In this document: one piece after another, positions 49,628 to 57,474 of the stretch
Layout: every line of letters begins with the position of its first letter
Numbering within the stretch: the first letter of the stretch is position 1
Source of the DNA: Edaphobacter acidisoli
GTDB taxonomy: Bacteria; Acidobacteriota; Terriglobia; Terriglobales; Acidobacteriaceae
DNA length: 64,000 nt
NCBI RefSeq assembly: GCF_014642855.1
Contig: NZ_BMJB01000001.1
Coordinates: 1,178,001-1,242,000 of the forward strand
Direction: 5' to 3'
Translations under genes and position numbers: made by a program
Notes under the pieces: model-generated
Databases searched by the model: none
What the model saw: only the letters and a program-made list of their open reading frames with translations
Told to the model about the DNA's origin: nothing

Positions 49628-51010
49628 TCACTTTCCCACACGCGGCAGTGTAAACAGAAATGTGCTTCCCTGGTTCATCTCACTCTTCGCCCAGATTCTT
49701 CCCCCCAGGCTCTCGACGACATGCCGCGCAATCGCCAGCCCCAAACCGGTGCCACCGGACTCCCTCGAACGCGCCTTATCCACACGATAAAACCGCTCGA
49801 AGATTCGGCCAATGTGCTCAGAAGCAATTCCCTGACCGAAGTCACGCACACTGAACTCCACCGCTGCACCACCCGGAGTCTCAGAGACATCACATGAGCT
49901 CACGACAACACGTGACTGCCCCCCGCCATGGGGCCGTCCATACTTGATCCCGTTCTCAATCAGATTACTAAGCACCTGGAGCACGGCGTCAGTATCAGCC
50001 ATCACGTCAGAGTCACTCACATCGCCGATCTCCACGAGGGCAAGACTGTCATGCACCAGGCCACTCATCGCCTTGACCGCATCACGAACCAGTACATCCG
50101 CACGCACTCGAACAGGGTGCAGCTCCTGTTCGGAAGACTCGATTCGCGCCATCACCAGCAGGTCCTCAGTCAGCCGGCCCATACGCGTAGCATTCTTGTG
50201 GATGGTCCCCAGAAACTCTCGTGCCTGTGGGCTAAGCGTCTCATGGTCGAGCAGAGTCTCGACATAGCCGCTGATCGAGGTCAATGGCGTGCGCAGCTCG
50301 TGCGAAACATTCGCCACAAAATCTCTCTGTGCGCGCTCCACCTGCTCAATCCGCGTAATATCGTGCAGCACCGCAACCGCCCCACCTCCAGGCATCGGCG
50401 ATGCACTTACCTCAAATATCTTCCCAGGAAGCAGCGACGTCGAACGACGTTCACACACCTCGCGAGCCTCAATCGCCACGCGCACGCAGCCCAGCACCTC
50501 CGGGTCACGAACCGTCTGCACCAAAGCATGCCCCACACGCACAGCATTGCCTGCCGCCGGCCCAGACATCAGTCGCTGCATCTGCTGATTGGTCCACTGG
50601 ATGCGCCCTCCTGCGTCTACTGCAACGACCGCGTCCTGCATACTGTCGATCATTGCCTCTAGCTCACGTCGGCTTTCGGATGCATCACTCAGCACTCGTT
50701 CCACCCGAATGGAAGCCTCGGAGAGTGCGCGAGCAAGCCCATCAAAGTCGCTGAATCTCTCGGCTGGTGCAGCGATCTTCCGCTCAGGAATGGCGATAGT
50801 CGCTGTCTCCAGTGCACCGATGTCTTTCTCAATCGACCGCGTCAGCACAGCTGCATTGCCCGCGGCCCACACAAACATCAAAATCCCCGCAACGAACCAC
50901 GCCCCCCACCCGTGCGGCTTCAGCCACACCACAAGCGCCACAGCCAAGGCCAGCGCAACCACCATCCGCAGAAAAAACGCAAAAGACAGTCCTCGTGTCA
51001 CAGACAGCAC
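49628..51010 (-). CDS. phoR: Phosphate-regulon-type sensor histidine kinase
   Basis: 460 residues: two N-terminal membrane helices (FFLRMVVALALAVALVVWL; FVAGILMFVWAAGNAAVL), a PAS domain (about 115-220; LEAMIDSMQDAVVAVDAGGR), then HisKA with FVANVSHELRTPLTS (His237) and HATPase_c (NLIENGIKYGRPHG; DFGQGIASEHI; GGTGLGLAIARHV). It lacks a periplasmic sensor domain, as in PhoR. Its position between phoB and pstC fixes the assignment. The start is GTG directly after the phoB stop, with no gap, so it is cotranscribed. Confidence 0.93.
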   Translation of the reverse strand: MLSVTRGLSFAFFLRMVVALALAVALVVWLKPHGWGAWFVAGILMFVWAAGNAAVLTRSIEKDIGALETATIAIPERKIAAPAERFSDFDGLARALSEASIRVERVLSDASESRRELEAMIDSMQDAVVAVDAGGRIQWTNQQMQRLMSGPAAGNAVRVGHALVQTVRDPEVLGCVRVAIEAREVCERRSTSLLPGKIFEVSASPMPGGGAVAVLHDITRIEQVERAQRDFVANVSHELRTPLTSISGYVETLLDHETLSPQAREFLGTIHKNATRMGRLTEDLLVMARIESSEQELHPVRVRADVLVRDAVKAMSGLVHDSLALVEIGDVSDSDVMADTDAVLQVLSNLIENGIKYGRPHGGGQSRVVVSSCDVSETPGGAAVEFSVRDFGQGIASEHIGRIFERFYRVDKARSRESGGTGLGLAIARHVVESLGGRIWAKSEMNQGSTFLFTLPRVGK

Positions 51011-51730
51011 CTATGCGACAGTTTGAGCTGCAACTGCGGTCTTTGGGATCTCGAACCTGTAACCTGCTCCGCGCATGGTCTTAAGATAGCGCGGCTCTTC
51101 TGCATCGGCTTCTATCTTTTCGCGAATGCGCCGCACGTACACATCGACCGAGCGCGGTGTCACAAACCGTGCATCACCCCACACCGCATCCAACAGATGA
51201 TCCCGGCTGAACACGCGCCCCGGGTGCCGCGCCAGATAATCCAGCAGCCGAAACTCCGTTGCCGTCGTCGTCACCAGCTCCCCGTTGACTCGAAGCTGCA
51301 TCGCTCCAGCATCGATTTCAATGCCCTCAAACTTCACCATCGAAGGCGCTGCCGGGCGCTCAAATCTCCGCAGTACTGCCTTCACCCGAGCCAACAGCTC
51401 GCGTGTTGAAAACGGCTTGGTGATGTAGTCATCGGCACCCGCATCTAGTCCCAGGACGCGATCATTCTCCGCAGCCCGCGCCGTGAGAAAAATAATTGGC
51501 ACAATACTCAGCGCCGGGTTCTGCCGCAGCCTGCGGCACAGGTCCAGTCCATCGCCACCCGGGACCATGATGTCCAGCAGAAACAGGGACGGTGGCTGGC
51601 GTTCCGCATCGCTCAAAACATGGTTTGCCGCCAAGTACGGGCGGACGACATAGCCTGCGCTCTCCAGGTGATACTGGATCAGTCGTGAAATATCTGGTTC
51701 ATCTTCCAGCACAAAAATAGTCTGGCTCAC
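51011..51730 (-). CDS. phoB: Phosphate regulon response regulator PhoB
   Basis: 239 residues. Receiver domain 1-120 (IFVLEDEPDISRLIQ, phospho-acceptor Asp53 in LLDIMVPGGDGLDLC, TARAAENDRVLGLDAGADDY, KPFSTRELLARV). OmpR-type winged helix 135-230 with LRVNGELVTTTATEFRLLDYLARHPG, DHLLDAVWG and recognition helix VTPRSVDVYVRRIREKI. It should bind Pho boxes upstream of pst genes. The GTG at 51730 is chosen as start; the open frame upstream lies over a Pho-box-like site and is non-coding by content. Transcribed with phoR. Confidence 0.93.
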   Translation of the reverse strand: MSQTIFVLEDEPDISRLIQYHLESAGYVVRPYLAANHVLSDAERQPPSLFLLDIMVPGGDGLDLCRRLRQNPALSIVPIIFLTARAAENDRVLGLDAGADDYITKPFSTRELLARVKAVLRRFERPAAPSMVKFEGIEIDAGAMQLRVNGELVTTTATEFRLLDYLARHPGRVFSRDHLLDAVWGDARFVTPRSVDVYVRRIREKIEADAEEPRYLKTMRGAGYRFEIPKTAVAAQTVA

Positions 51731-51757
51731 GTTCCGAAACCCCTTATTTATCGTCTC

Positions 51758-51786
51758 AATTACAAACAGGTTAACCCAAGGTTGCA
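51758..51786 (-). promoter_or_regulatory. Pho-box-like triplet repeat upstream of phoB, with -10 at 51745-51750
   Basis: On the minus strand TGCAACCTTGG, then GTTAACCTGTT, then TGTAATTG follow on an 11-base period; the first unit is nearly the same as TGTAACCTTGG upstream of pstC. TAAATA (51745-51750) fits a -10 seven bases after the last unit. This suggests autoregulation of phoBR. Confidence 0.5.
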
Positions 51787-51871
51787 GAAACAATTGCTAA
51801 CATTCGATGAATCCTTGGCCCCACTGCCCTAAGCACAGCCTCTTATACTGTTAACAAGCACCCGGAGTTCT

Positions 51872-52276
51872 ATGGCACAGGTACCCCATCTAGTCCTCTG
51901 CGTCGACGACGAATTAATCGGCCTCAAGGTCCGCAAGATCCTCTTGGAACGTTCCGGGTACAGGGTCCTCACCGCGTCCAACGGACAGGAAGGGCTCGAC
52001 ATCTTTCGTGCCGAGCCGGTCGAAGCTGTTGTGCTCGACTACTCTATGCCCGGGATGCACGGCGGCGAAGTCGCTGCCAAAATGCGCGAAATTAAGCCGG
52101 AAGTGCCAATCCTTTTGCTTTCCGCCTACATTGGTCTCCCCACCGAAGTCACCTCCCTGGTCGATCTCTATATGACGAAAGGCGAAGGAGCGCCTATCCT
52201 TCTCCACAAGCTGCAAACCCTCTTTCAAACCGCAAGCGAACCTGCTGCTACCGGACAAGGACGAGGAACCGCGTGA
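51872..52276 (+). CDS. Single-domain response regulator (CheY-like)
   Basis: 134 residues, receiver domain only: LVLCVDDELIGLKVRKILL (acidic pair), Asp56 phospho-acceptor in VVLDYSMPGMHG, LLLSAYIGLPTE and a Lys in MTKGEGAPILLHKL. The C terminus after residue 125 (TASEPAATGQGRGTA) is disordered. It overlaps the CHASE3 kinase by four bases (GTGA), so this is a cognate pair, divergent from phoB. The output is unknown since there is no DNA-binding domain. Confidence 0.9.
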   Translation: MAQVPHLVLCVDDELIGLKVRKILLERSGYRVLTASNGQEGLDIFRAEPVEAVVLDYSMPGMHGGEVAAKMREIKPEVPILLLSAYIGLPTEVTSLVDLYMTKGEGAPILLHKLQTLFQTASEPAATGQGRGTA

Positions 52277-54066
52277 ATCTCAGCCAGTTCAACAGGATTC
52301 TCAAGCAGGTACTCCTGCTCCCGATTGTTGCGCTCCTCATTGCCGCAGCTGCGCTGGTCTGGCAAATTCAAGGCGCGAATCACACCGTCCGGCTCATCCA
52401 GGACTCCGATGCCCGCATCACCCAGGCAACACTTGTCTCCAAACTACTCGTCGACGAAGAATCCGGCCTCCGCGGCTACGAGACCACCTCCGACGTTCGC
52501 TTCCTCCAGCCATTTCTCGACGCCGAAACTCGCCTGCCAGCCGAATTCAAACGCCTCAACGACATCTCCGGTAGCGATATCGAAGAAATGAGCTATGTCG
52601 CCGATCTCCAGGACAAGCAACAGACCTGGCACGACGCCTTCGCCCTACCCCTCATCGCCACCGTCAAAGCAGGAGGCAAAACCAACGACGTCAATCTGAA
52701 CCTACACGGTAAAGAGTTGATGGACGAAATCCGCGCCGACGTCGCCAGCATCATCCACACCGCTGAACAGAACCGTGCTGAACGCATCACCCACTGGCGC
52801 CACCAGGTTCACGCCACACTCGCCGCATTGCTCGTGCTTGCGCTGGCGATTGGCATATTAATCGGACTCTTCACCCGCAGTCGCCTTCATGCCGTCTCCG
52901 CAGCCTACCGTACATCTCTTGAAGTCCTCGGCCGTCGAGCTGAAGAAATATATCAATCCGAGCAGCGCCTACGCACCACGCTCGCCTCCATCGGCGATGG
53001 CGTCATCTCCTGCGATACCTCCGGCTATGTGCAGATGATGAACCCCGTGGCATGCAACATGACAGGCTGGGTACTCGAAGATGCGCTTGGCAAGCCGCTC
53101 CACGAAGTCTTCCACATCGTCCACGAGACCACCCGCAACCCGATGGAAGACCCTGTTGCAAAAGTGAAGCAGGTAGATCGCGTCATCGATCTCGCCAACC
53201 ACACCATCCTTATCCGCAAAGACAGCACCGAGCTTAACATCGCCGACAGCGGCGCGCCCATCCGCGGCCAGAACGGCGAGATCACTGGCATCGTCCTCGT
53301 CTTCCGCGACATCACCCTCGAGCGCCGCACGCAGGAGGCGCTGCTCGCCAACGAAAAGCTGGCCGTCGCTGGCCGTCTCGCCGCCACCATCGCGCACGAA
53401 ATCCACAACCCGCTCGACTCCGTCTCCAACCTGCTTTATCTCATGCGCAATGGCGTAACCCCGGAGGAATCACGGCAGTTCATGGACATGGCTGAACAGG
53501 AACTGGCGCGTGTTACTCAGATCAGCCGTGCCATGCTCGGCCTCTACCGCGAATCCAAGGCCCCGGTCTCCGTCGATCTCAAAAGGATGCTCAAGGAGAT
53601 TCTCCTGCTGATGGACCGCCGCTTCGCCGACCTCGGCGTCTCCGTCGCCATCGACCTGCCAGCCGACGTCGCCGTAGCAGGCTACCCCGCCGAGTTGCGA
53701 CAAGTCTTCACCAACCTCATCACCAACGCCGCCGAAGCAGCAGGTCGAGGTGGCGAGGTCTCGATAAGAATCGCACCCAATCCCCCTGGCCCCGGTCCAA
53801 ACGGTCAGAAGCTCCCCGACGGCGCCACCATCATCATCGCCGATAACGGCGCGGGCATCTCAGACGATGTACGCCCCCATCTCTTCCAGCCCTTCTTCAC
53901 CACCAAAGGCGAACACGGCACCGGACTCGGTCTCTGGGTCAGCCGCGGCATCATCAGCAAACACGGAGGAGCAATCGAGATCGCCAGCAACACCAACGGC
54001 AACTCACACGGCACCTCCGTCAGCGTCTTCCTCGCCTCCAACCCCATCATCGCCGCCGGCGACTGA
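52273..54066 (+). CDS. CHASE3-type membrane histidine kinase with PAS domain
   Basis: 597 residues: membrane helix (LLLPIVALLIAAAALVW), a periplasmic CHASE3 domain (about 35-170), second helix (LAALLVLALAIGILIGLF), PAS (about 230-350: LRTTLASIGDGVISCDTSG; IVLVFRDITLERR), HisKA with AATIAHEIHNPLDSVSNL (His375) and HATPase_c (NLITNAAEAAG; IADNGAGIS; GEHGTGLGLWVSRGI). HisKA with HEIHNPL fits the HK that reads a periplasmic stimulus. Start GTG overlaps the receiver gene by 4 bases; it probably phosphorylates that protein. Ligand unknown. Confidence 0.92.
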   Translation: MNLSQFNRILKQVLLLPIVALLIAAAALVWQIQGANHTVRLIQDSDARITQATLVSKLLVDEESGLRGYETTSDVRFLQPFLDAETRLPAEFKRLNDISGSDIEEMSYVADLQDKQQTWHDAFALPLIATVKAGGKTNDVNLNLHGKELMDEIRADVASIIHTAEQNRAERITHWRHQVHATLAALLVLALAIGILIGLFTRSRLHAVSAAYRTSLEVLGRRAEEIYQSEQRLRTTLASIGDGVISCDTSGYVQMMNPVACNMTGWVLEDALGKPLHEVFHIVHETTRNPMEDPVAKVKQVDRVIDLANHTILIRKDSTELNIADSGAPIRGQNGEITGIVLVFRDITLERRTQEALLANEKLAVAGRLAATIAHEIHNPLDSVSNLLYLMRNGVTPEESRQFMDMAEQELARVTQISRAMLGLYRESKAPVSVDLKRMLKEILLLMDRRFADLGVSVAIDLPADVAVAGYPAELRQVFTNLITNAAEAAGRGGEVSIRIAPNPPGPGPNGQKLPDGATIIIADNGAGISDDVRPHLFQPFFTTKGEHGTGLGLWVSRGIISKHGGAIEIASNTNGNSHGTSVSVFLASNPIIAAGD

Positions 54067-54071
54067 AGCCC

Positions 54072-55106
54072 TTACCTCGCCCGCAGCAACTCCGACGCAA
54101 TCCCTGCAGCTCGTTCGCAAGCCTCACGGCTCACATCGTAGTGCGTCACAAACCGCACCGCATGAGGCCCGATCGCGCTCGCCAGCACACCTCTCTGTTT
54201 TAGCGCAGCAACAAACGCACCAGCATCACCATCGCACAACGAAAAGATAACGATGTTCGTCTGAACGCACTCCAAATCGATCTCCACACCAGGAAGCCCC
54301 GCAACCGCCTCCGCGAGCAATCGCGCATTGGCATGATCTTCATGCAACCGCTTCGGCATCTCGTTAAGAGCAATTAATCCAGCAGCAGCCAGCACACCAG
54401 CCTGCCGCATTCCCCCACCCAAAGCCTTACGAAAGATCCGCGCACGCTCGATAGCAGGGCGACTCCCCACAAGCATCGACCCCACCGGCGCGCCCAGCCC
54501 CTTCGATAAACAAAACATCACCGTATCGAAGCCGCTCGAAAGCTCCGCCACACTCACCCCAAGTGCTGCAGCCGCATTGAAGATACGCGCGCCATCCAGA
54601 TGCACCGGCAGTCCCGCCTCACGCGCGCCCGCCCAAATCTCCCGCAGATTGCCGAGCGGAGTCACCGTGCCGCCAGCCATATTGTGCGTGTTCTCCACGC
54701 AGATCAACCCCGTCTGCGCGCGAAAATACAGCTTCGGCCCAATCACCTTCCGCACCAGCTCCCACGTCAGAATCCCGCGTTCAGCAGCAACCGTGCGCGC
54801 CACGCAGCCGGAGAACGACGCCATCGTCGCCATCTCCCAATCCAGCACATGCGCGCGCGACTCGCAGATGACCTCCTGCCCATGCTGCGTGTGCAGTCGA
54901 ATCGCAATCTGATTCCCCATCGTGCCCGTCGGCACAAAGATCGCAACATCTTTGCCAAAGACGTCCGCAGCCTCACGCTCCAGCCGATTCACCGTGGGGT
55001 CTTCACCATAGACGTCGTCGCCCACCTCAGCCGCCGCCATCGCCTCACGCATCGCCGCCGTAGGCTTCGTAACGGTATCGCTCCTCAGATCAATCCACTC
55101 AGTCAT
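54072..55106 (-). CDS. ltaE: Low-specificity L-threonine aldolase (PLP)
   Basis: 344 residues of fold-type I PLP enzyme that splits threonine and allo-threonine to glycine and acetaldehyde. [75 protein letters not shown] and the PLP lysine in [10 protein letters not shown] (Lys202) are diagnostic. It begins 20 bases after the hemW stop and is likely cotranscribed. It converges with the CHASE3 kinase gene, with 5 bases between stops. Confidence 0.95.
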   Translation of the reverse strand: MTEWIDLRSDTVTKPTAAMREAMAAAEVGDDVYGEDPTVNRLEREAADVFGKDVAIFVPTGTMGNQIAIRLHTQHGQEVICESRAHVLDWEMATMASFSGCVARTVAAERGILTWELVRKVIGPKLYFRAQTGLICVENTHNMAGGTVTPLGNLREIWAGAREAGLPVHLDGARIFNAAAALGVSVAELSSGFDTVMFCLSKGLGAPVGSMLVGSRPAIERARIFRKALGGGMRQAGVLAAAGLIALNEMPKRLHEDHANARLLAEAVAGLPGVEIDLECVQTNIVIFSLCDGDAGAFVAALKQRGVLASAIGPHAVRFVTHYDVSREACERAAGIASELLRAR

Positions 55107-55126
55107 CCGCGCCTCAAATATCAGAA

Positions 55127-56320
55127 CTAAACCGCTGCCTCAATCAGCAACCGGCTGAAGACCTCATTCGACACCATCCGCCCCCGCGCCGTAAGCCGCA
55201 CACAATCGCCCTCAACCTCGACCAGCCCTGCATCCCGAACCTCAGCCAGCGCAGGCATCACAGCCGCAACCATCGCATCACCAAACTCATTCTGCAACTG
55301 CTCCAGCCTAACCCCCTCATTCAGTCGCAACCCGAGAAACAACGACTCTTCAAACGCCTGCTCCGCGCCAATCCAATCCGGGGTCGCCGCAACACGCGGA
55401 GCAAACGGCCCGCCCACATACGCATCCAGATCATCTACATTGGCAAACCGAACCCCACCCGTCTCCGTCAGCAACATCGAATGCGCATCCAGCCCAAACC
55501 CCACATAAGGCTGCCGCTGCCAATACTTCAAATTGTGTCGCGAACGATGCCCTTCCCGCGCAAAGTTCGAAATCTCATACTGCTGCACGCCCGCCGCCTC
55601 AAACATCTCGCACCCCAACTGATACCACTCAGCCGCCTGATCGTCCGAAGGCACTGCAGCCGCATGGTATTTCGTTCCCTGCCGCATCACCTCACGCCCA
55701 AGCCGCGACTCTTCATCCACCTCCAGCATGTAAACACTCACATGCTCGACGCCACTCGCAATCGCCTGCTCCACCGAAAACCGCCAGCTCTCTTCCGTCT
55801 GATACGGCAACCCAGCAATCAAATCAAGGCTGGTATCTCGAACGCCAGCCGCTCTCACCCGCGCAATCTCCGCAAGACACTCCTCGCGTGTGTGCAGCCG
55901 TCCCACTGCACTACTTTCCTTATCCACAAACGACTGCACGCCAAAACTGATGCGGTTCATCTCCAGCCGCAGCAACTCCTCCAGCGTCTCGTCGGCAACC
56001 TGCCCCGGAGCGCACTCAAGCGTAATCTCCGCACCCGTCGCCAGCTCAAACTCCTCACGCAACCGATCAAATATCTGCCGGAACTGCCCACCAGACAATA
56101 AACTCGGCGTCCCTCCGCCAAAGTAAACGGTATCCGCAACCGTGGGCAGTGTTGCTCCCAGCGCAGCCGCCCCATCATGCGCCTGGCTCATCTCCCTGCA
56201 AAGCCGGTCCACATATCCCTGCATCCTGTCCGAAGCAAAAGCATCCGAAGCGAAGTTACAGAAGCTGCACTTCGCCTTGCAGAACGGCACCGAGATATAG
56301 ACACCCACCGGCGAAGTCAT
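55127..56320 (-). CDS. hemW: Radical SAM heme chaperone HemW
   Basis: 397 residues. FCKAKCSFC gives Cys14, Cys18, Cys21 of the radical SAM cluster, within [52 protein letters not shown], and [13 protein letters not shown] follow, then [10 protein letters not shown] and [20 protein letters not shown]. These separate HemW from true oxygen-independent coproporphyrinogen oxidase HemN, which has an extra N-terminal region and another Cys. It brings heme to respiratory enzymes. Runs upstream of ltaE. Confidence 0.94.
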   Translation of the reverse strand: MTSPVGVYISVPFCKAKCSFCNFASDAFASDRMQGYVDRLCREMSQAHDGAAALGATLPTVADTVYFGGGTPSLLSGGQFRQIFDRLREEFELATGAEITLECAPGQVADETLEELLRLEMNRISFGVQSFVDKESSAVGRLHTREECLAEIARVRAAGVRDTSLDLIAGLPYQTEESWRFSVEQAIASGVEHVSVYMLEVDEESRLGREVMRQGTKYHAAAVPSDDQAAEWYQLGCEMFEAAGVQQYEISNFAREGHRSRHNLKYWQRQPYVGFGLDAHSMLLTETGGVRFANVDDLDAYVGGPFAPRVAATPDWIGAEQAFEESLFLGLRLNEGVRLEQLQNEFGDAMVAAVMPALAEVRDAGLVEVEGDCVRLTARGRMVSNEVFSRLLIEAAV

Positions 56321-56421
56321 ACAGAGGCCTCTTCATGATTGTTTCATGCCATTCTCACCGCTAAGAAAGCGACTTTAAATCGGACTTTCGCGTCTAACAA
56401 AGTAAGGAACAGGTGAAGCAA

Positions 56422-56517
56422 ATGGGTGGGCATGTCAACAGGTGGATACGCACAATCGCCATCAGCGCCGCAGTGATAGCGCTGCTCACTGTTCTGCTGC
56501 ACATCGGCGGCATGTAG
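56422..56517 (+). CDS. Candidate 31-residue single-helix membrane peptide
   Basis: ATG preceded by AGGTGA at 6 bases. The product is MGGHVNRWIRTIAISAAVIA followed by LLTVLLHIGGM, with a basic N terminus and a hydrophobic segment of about 20 residues, matching a small inner-membrane protein. The stop is TAG at 56515. It lies in the gap between hemW and the DUF1223 gene. It is too short to be sure without conservation data. Confidence 0.5.
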   Translation: MGGHVNRWIRTIAISAAVIALLTVLLHIGGM

Positions 56518-56628
56518 CCGCACCCTCGCATGGCTCGACTCTGCGATCTAAAAATGCGCAAATCTTTGTAAATAATAGAATCCCTTCAATATCCGCTGCG
56601 TCAAAATGCCGTAAGCAGGAGTGTGCTC

Positions 56629-57414
56629 ATGGATCGTCAGCCCCGACTGCGCGCATTGACCGTTAGTGCCGCGCTTCTCGTCCTGTTCTCAGCGTCTCTT
56701 CGCGTCGCCGACGCACAGACCTCAACCCGTACACCGGTGCTGGTTGAGCTGTTCACCTCAGAAGGTTGTTCGAGCTGCCCACCCGCGGACACGCTGCTGG
56801 CAAAGCTCAGCGAGCTCCAGCCAGTCCAAACCGCCAATATCATCGTGCTCAGCGAACATGTCGATTACTGGGATCACCAGGGCTGGCGCGACCGCTTCTC
56901 CTCTGCCTCGCTTACCGATCGGCAGCGCGCTTACGGAACCATCTTCCGGGTTCCAGACATCTATACCCCACAGATCGTCGTTGACGGTGCCAGCCAGTTC
57001 GTCGGCACCGATTCAAGGCATATTCTCGACGCAATTCAGCATCAGTCGCAGGCCACAAAGCTCAATCTCGTTCTCTCGAAGGCCAACGTCGACGGCGATC
57101 GCATAGCCGCTTCTATATCGATTGCTACGCCAACGGATACCCTGAAGGGCGACCTCTACGCTGCACTCGTCGACCCTTCCGACACGACCAATGTCAGCGG
57201 CGGTGAAAACAAAGGCCACAGCCTCCAGTTTGTAAACGTCGTCCGCACCTTCCAGCACATCGGCAGCTTGAAGGACCTTCGTTCCGGCCCACACTCATTT
57301 ACCATCGAAGCCCCAAAAGATTCTAAGCCAGCCGCAATGCGCCTCATTGTCTTCGCTCAAAGCAAAGACAACGGCCCCGTCCTGGGCGCAGTTACCGCTT
57401 CCGTCACACCATAA
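56629..57414 (+). CDS. DUF1223 family periplasmic thioredoxin-like protein
   Basis: 261 residues. A signal peptide (LTVSAALLVLFSASLRVADA) is followed by a thioredoxin-like fold with VELFTSEGCSSCPPADTLL (Cys47, Cys50), VIVLSEHVDYWDHQGWRD split, FRVPDIYTPQIVVDGASQFV and a C-terminal beta domain with FVNVVRTFQHIG. This is the DUF1223 pattern; several such proteins are annotated as secreted and redox-related. ATG 56629 follows AGGAG by 7 bases; a GTG 6 bases earlier is less likely. No obvious partner. Confidence 0.9.
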   Translation: MDRQPRLRALTVSAALLVLFSASLRVADAQTSTRTPVLVELFTSEGCSSCPPADTLLAKLSELQPVQTANIIVLSEHVDYWDHQGWRDRFSSASLTDRQRAYGTIFRVPDIYTPQIVVDGASQFVGTDSRHILDAIQHQSQATKLNLVLSKANVDGDRIAASISIATPTDTLKGDLYAALVDPSDTTNVSGGENKGHSLQFVNVVRTFQHIGSLKDLRSGPHSFTIEAPKDSKPAAMRLIVFAQSKDNGPVLGAVTASVTP

Positions 57415-57474
57415 TTGCCGGGATCGCCGAATCGTATATCGACGTTGCGCATCTGGAATAATGTACCTGGGAAC

